Positions 7,122 through 10,101 of a stretch of DNA of 10,101 bases are shown one piece after another (position 1 is the stretch's first letter; each line of letters starts with the position of its first letter). The translations under genes were made by a program, and so were the position numbers. The notes under the pieces are model-generated. The model had not been told where the DNA came from. It made no database searches and saw only the letters and a program-made list of their open reading frames with translations. The DNA comes from an uncultured Lachnospiraceae bacterium (GTDB lineage Bacteria > Bacillota_A > Clostridia > Lachnospirales > Lachnospiraceae). Location: NCBI GenBank assembly GCA_949957035.1, contig CATLIP010000079.1:1-10101 (forward strand), read 5' to 3'.

Positions 7122-8377
7122 TCCTTCTTCCCATTCCTTTTCTTATTCTTATCATATCCTACAAACCAGTACATCATTCCTGTCAGAATCAGCCAGAACC
7201 ATACAATAGGATTACTGAACCAGGCTGTAAAAAACGCCAATCCCAGATAGACTGCAAACTGCCCATAGAACAGATATGCAACCGGATTATCATTCTTTCT
7301 AACAATCCGCATCATCCATTTTGCAGCAACGCCAAGCAGAGCCGCAAAGAAAAAAACACCGGGGATTCCATAATCGTAATATGCGTCATAAAACATTGTA
7401 AGGCTTGTAAGCTCCGGCTTTGTCAGATAGATAACCGTCGAGGTCAACTGCGGAAACATCCACTTAAGCCCCGTCAATGCAAAAAACGGGGACAACATTC
7501 TGATTCCCCATGTATGCTTTGTAAGCTGCTCCACCAGACAATTAAAGTTTTCAAAATTATTCGCCACATAGATATATGGCTGTGTGAAAAATAAAGGCAT
7601 CCTCTCATACTTCATTTCGAATATGCCGTTTAAATATGTGACGTCATGATACCGAAACACCGTCACTGCCACATAGACCGGAAGCAAGGCCAACACAATC
7701 CCCGCCATGGTCCTAATCCTCATCCGGCGGTTCGCCATAATATATGTAACCATTGCAAAACATACCACAAAGAAAAGATGGAATCTGGACATACGCAAAA
7801 TCGGAATGGCAATTGCCGCGAGATTTGCCACTACCAGTATCACCTTTTCTCTTTTTCCCAGCATTTCACACACCTTTACATAGAGAATCGTGATGGCCGG
7901 AATCAGAACACAGCTTCCAGAAATTCCTCCCAGCCCTGTTGACTGAAAAGCAAAGCTCAACACCGATACCAGGGTCAACACCAGGATGCACAGGAAAAGA
8001 CGCTCTGCCTGTACAGAATTTCTGACAGGCTCCTTCTTCTCATCCTGCGCGTACTTCCTCCCCCACTCATATCCGATACCAAACCCGATATAGATTAGGA
8101 AAAAGCACATCCAAGTCACATAACTCCAGTCGCTCTGAAGCCAGCTCAGCCTCAGGCAGGCAATCCCCTGCCCTCCGACCCAGGCAAGGGTGAAAACTGC
8201 CCGAAGCTCCGCCAGATTCTGAGACTCTCTCACCCAATGCAGATAAAGATACATGGCCTCTAAAAGCAGCAGAAGCCCGGAAATATAATAAAGACGTGCC
8301 AGAGACGCAATGTAACTCATAAAATATGCCAGCATATAGGTGCCGTATTCCATTATTATCTCATTGCGCCTTCTCAT
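7118..8377 (-). CDS. Putative oligosaccharide repeat-unit (Wzy-type) polymerase
   Basis: A 419-residue polytopic membrane protein with about ten hydrophobic helices. A large, probably extracytoplasmic segment (about 242-335) contains RMPLFFTQPYIYVANNFENF (259-278) and a Tyr-rich DAYYDYGIPG (331-340). A long outer loop followed by a D-x-G-x-x-G motif is typical of O-antigen/capsule repeat-unit polymerases, which join lipid-linked units on the outer face of the membrane. The C-terminus is a basic cytoplasmic tail (KNKKRNGKKE). It overlaps LCP2 by four bases (ATGA) and the glycosyltransferase by four bases, and AAGGAG lies 8 bases before the start. Polymerases diverge strongly in sequence, so the call rests on topology and context; an O-antigen ligase-like or flippase-like role is less likely. 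Confidence 0.7.
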   Translation of the reverse strand: MRRRNEIIMEYGTYMLAYFMSYIASLARLYYISGLLLLLEAMYLYLHWVRESQNLAELRAVFTLAWVGGQGIACLRLSWLQSDWSYVTWMCFFLIYIGFGIGYEWGRKYAQDEKKEPVRNSVQAERLFLCILVLTLVSVLSFAFQSTGLGGISGSCVLIPAITILYVKVCEMLGKREKVILVVANLAAIAIPILRMSRFHLFFVVCFAMVTYIMANRRMRIRTMAGIVLALLPVYVAVTVFRYHDVTYLNGIFEMKYERMPLFFTQPYIYVANNFENFNCLVEQLTKHTWGIRMLSPFFALTGLKWMFPQLTSTVIYLTKPELTSLTMFYDAYYDYGIPGVFFFAALLGVAAKWMMRIVRKNDNPVAYLFYGQFAVYLGLAFFTAWFSNPIVWFWLILTGMMYWFVGYDKNKKRNGKKE

Positions 8378-9525
8378 TGGGAATCTCCTTCAAAGTTCGT
8401 CTTCATGGCCGTCGTATCTTCCGTAATACCGGTCAGATAGATGATATCATCATGAATCTGCCGCACCTTATTGGACGGCTCGTACCAATCCTCCGCAAAG
8501 ACATTCTGATGAAGCTTAGATACATTGCCCACAAAGTCAATAGGTACTACAAATGAACCCGCATGGTCCCGGACTTCCTCGCTTGTGGTCAATTCATAGG
8601 GAAAGCCTGTAGTCTCCACAATATTATAGTCCATAATATTGGCCACATAACCAAGCATATCCGTAATCGACAGACTGGTGGATATCTGAGGGAACACTTT
8701 ATCTACAATCTTATTCAGTGTAAAGATATCTGCCTTTTTCGCTTTCTCCATGGTCTTCTCAAGTACCTCCCGCTGCCGTTCCGTTCTCTTGAAATCATTT
8801 CCTGTGGTATAACGGATTCTGGCATAGCTGACTGCGTGGACGCCGTCCAGAAGCTGAGTCCCCGCAACCTCGTCAATCTTAACCATCTCCTGTCCTACCA
8901 CCTTGGAGGTCTCGGCTGCATATCCATTACTATAATATGCCTCCTCCTGTGTCAAATCAATCTCAAGTCCTCCCAGGGCGTCGATTACATCTACCAGCGC
9001 ATTGAAATTTACGCTGACATAGTTGCGGATGTCCAAATCAAAATTACGATTCAAAAGGCTAATGGCCTCCTCCGGTCCTCCCCTGTTGTACGCCGAGTTC
9101 GCCTTGGAATAATCACCGTCAGCCTGCAAAAGCAGGGTATCCCGATATACGGAAATCAGCTTCACATCATTAGTCTCGTTATTAATGCTGACAATCATGA
9201 TACAGTCGCTTTGTACCCCTCCCTCCAGCTCGCCGTTTCTGGAATCCAGGCCAAAGCAGGCTATATTCGTATAAGGTCCGGTATCTTTGTAGACCTCCAA
9301 CTTATCCTGGTCCAATATGTTAATATTGAGTTTACCCAGCTTCAACATGGCATAGCCGGCAACGCACAGCCCGGCTAACACCAATAACTCAACACACAAG
9401 AGCACAACTCTTTTTCTGCGCCTCCTGCGCTTTTTTTTCTGTCTTTCCTTGGGCGATACCCTTTTCTCCGTCCCCCTCTTTCTCTCCATGCTTCTGTTAT
9501 TTTCCATGTTTCTCTTCTTACTCAT
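8374..9525 (-). CDS. LytR-CpsA-Psr (LCP) family cell-wall polymer ligase, paralogue 2
   Basis: A 383-residue paralogue of LCP1, clearly alignable over the catalytic domain (for example the shared GGPEEA, RYT and DFKR blocks). The first 39 residues are strongly basic (21 Lys/Arg, ending KKKRRRRRKR), followed by a membrane helix at about 40-60. The LCP domain (about 87-260) has FGLDSR with Asp94 and Arg96, VQSD (104-107), SVYRDT with Arg128 and Asp129, and the RIRYTTG...DFKRTERQR block (236-252). The Arg of the usual RSD motif is Gln105, while LCP1 keeps it. It lacks LCP1's Ser/Gly-rich tail. The position between the priming transferase and the polymerase suggests it attaches this operon's own polymer to peptidoglycan. 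A GGGGAG site lies upstream of the start at 9525; the preceding gene ends 18 bases earlier. Confidence 0.92.
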   Translation of the reverse strand: MSKKRNMENNRSMERKRGTEKRVSPKERQKKKRRRRRKRVVLLCVELLVLAGLCVAGYAMLKLGKLNINILDQDKLEVYKDTGPYTNIACFGLDSRNGELEGGVQSDCIMIVSINNETNDVKLISVYRDTLLLQADGDYSKANSAYNRGGPEEAISLLNRNFDLDIRNYVSVNFNALVDVIDALGGLEIDLTQEEAYYSNGYAAETSKVVGQEMVKIDEVAGTQLLDGVHAVSYARIRYTTGNDFKRTERQREVLEKTMEKAKKADIFTLNKIVDKVFPQISTSLSITDMLGYVANIMDYNIVETTGFPYELTTSEEVRDHAGSFVVPIDFVGNVSKLHQNVFAEDWYEPSNKVRQIHDDIIYLTGITEDTTAMKTNFEGDSQ

Positions 9526-9543
9526 GCGGTTCTCCCCTATAGG

Positions 9544-10101
9544 CTAATATGCATTCTTATTCACAAAGCCTTTGAAAAATGTTAAAAAAATAATCTTAAA
9601 ATCAAACCCCAGCGTCCAATTTTCAATATAATACAGGTCATACTCAATCCGCCTGCGAATGGAAGTATCCCCCCGGTATCCATTCACCTGCGCCCATCCT
9701 GTCAAGCCGGGACGCACCTGATGCTTGACTCTGTATCTTGGAATCTCTTCGCTGAACTTCTCCACAAACTGCGGCCTCTCCGGTCTTGGCCCTACAAGGC
9801 TCATATTGCCCTTCAGCACGTTAAAAAGCTGCGGAAGCTCGTCGATGCTCGTCTTTCGTATAAACTTGCCAAACTTCGTGACCCTTGGGTCATTCTGGGT
9901 TGTCCATCCTCCTTTTTCCTTCTTCTCATCCTGCACCACCATGGAACGGAATTTATACATCAGAAAAGGCTTATTCTGAAATCCAATCCGTTCCTGCTTA
10001 AAAATCAACGGTCCCGGAGAGGTGAGCTTTATCACCAACGCGGTAACCGCCATAACAGGCGAAAACAAAAGCAGCGCCGTAACTGCGCCAAACAAATCCA
10101 C
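9544..10101 (-). CDS. Polyprenyl-phosphate sugar-1-phosphate transferase, C-terminal part (5' end outside window)
   Basis: The visible 186 codons, including the stop, are the catalytic bacterial sugar transferase domain of a WbaP/WcaJ/CpsE-type enzyme. It moves a sugar-1-phosphate (often glucose or galactose) from a UDP-sugar to undecaprenyl phosphate, the first committed step of capsule or exopolysaccharide synthesis. After DLFGAVTALLLFSPV comes a membrane-inserted hydrophobic stretch. KLTSPGPLIFKQERIG, KFRSM, SIDELPQLFNVLKG, SLVGPRPERPQF, VRPGLTGWAQVNGYRG and EYDLYYIENW are family hallmarks, with the Asp-Glu of IDELPQ in the active site. The codon at the window edge is GTG (Val), almost certainly internal, because full-length members have N-terminal membrane helices. 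The stop lies 18 bases before LCP2. Confidence 0.95.
   Translation of the reverse strand: MDLFGAVTALLLFSPVMAVTALVIKLTSPGPLIFKQERIGFQNKPFLMYKFRSMVVQDEKKEKGGWTTQNDPRVTKFGKFIRKTSIDELPQLFNVLKGNMSLVGPRPERPQFVEKFSEEIPRYRVKHQVRPGLTGWAQVNGYRGDTSIRRRIEYDLYYIENWTLGFDFKIIFLTFFKGFVNKNAY

Noticed and set aside
8563..9378. 271-codon plus-strand open frame
   Set aside because: It lies wholly antisense to the well-supported LCP2 gene, has no family features, and is explained by codon bias of the true strand.

Overview
The window looks like part of a low-to-mid GC Firmicutes chromosome, most likely a Lachnospiraceae-type clostridium. This rests on strong AGGAG-type ribosome binding sites, a PdaA-type sporulation deacetylase, LytR-CpsA-Psr (LCP) envelope ligases, and a cohesin-like surface protein with an acidic tail. 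The assignment comes from protein style only; no rRNA or tRNA is present.

Layout, left to right. At 1-72 (minus) is the first 24 codons of a protein that leaves the window. A 218-base divergent intergenic region follows. At 291-1127 (plus) is pdaA, followed by a good intrinsic terminator. Everything else is on the minus strand and is best read from right to left. It begins with a polyprenyl-phosphate sugar-1-phosphate transferase (9544-10101, 5' end outside the window). Next come LCP protein 2 (8374-9525), a Wzy-like repeat-unit polymerase (7118-8377) and a family 2 glycosyltransferase (6207-7121). After a 119-base gap lie LCP protein 1 (4729-6087) and a cohesin-like, single-pass membrane protein with a poly-aspartate tail (3136-4713). 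A long nested hairpin (3048-3127) precedes glmS (1191-3017).

The right half reads as the end of a capsule or exopolysaccharide operon. The transferase primes undecaprenyl phosphate, the glycosyltransferase extends the repeat unit, the polymerase joins units, and an LCP enzyme attaches the polymer to peptidoglycan. Genes 9525 to 6207 overlap by four bases (ATGA) or lie 18 bases apart, so they are almost certainly co-transcribed. LCP1 and the cohesin-like gene form a second tight pair, 15 bases apart, possibly with its own promoter. GlmS makes glucosamine-6-phosphate, the precursor of UDP-GlcNAc for both peptidoglycan and many capsules, so it fits the theme.

The least familiar parts are (1) the LCP1 / cohesin-TM-polyAsp pair and (2) the 80-base hairpin between that pair and glmS. 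The hairpin carries a Shine-Dalgarno sequence and a possible 8-codon leader ORF. No mobile element, CRISPR array or tRNA was seen.
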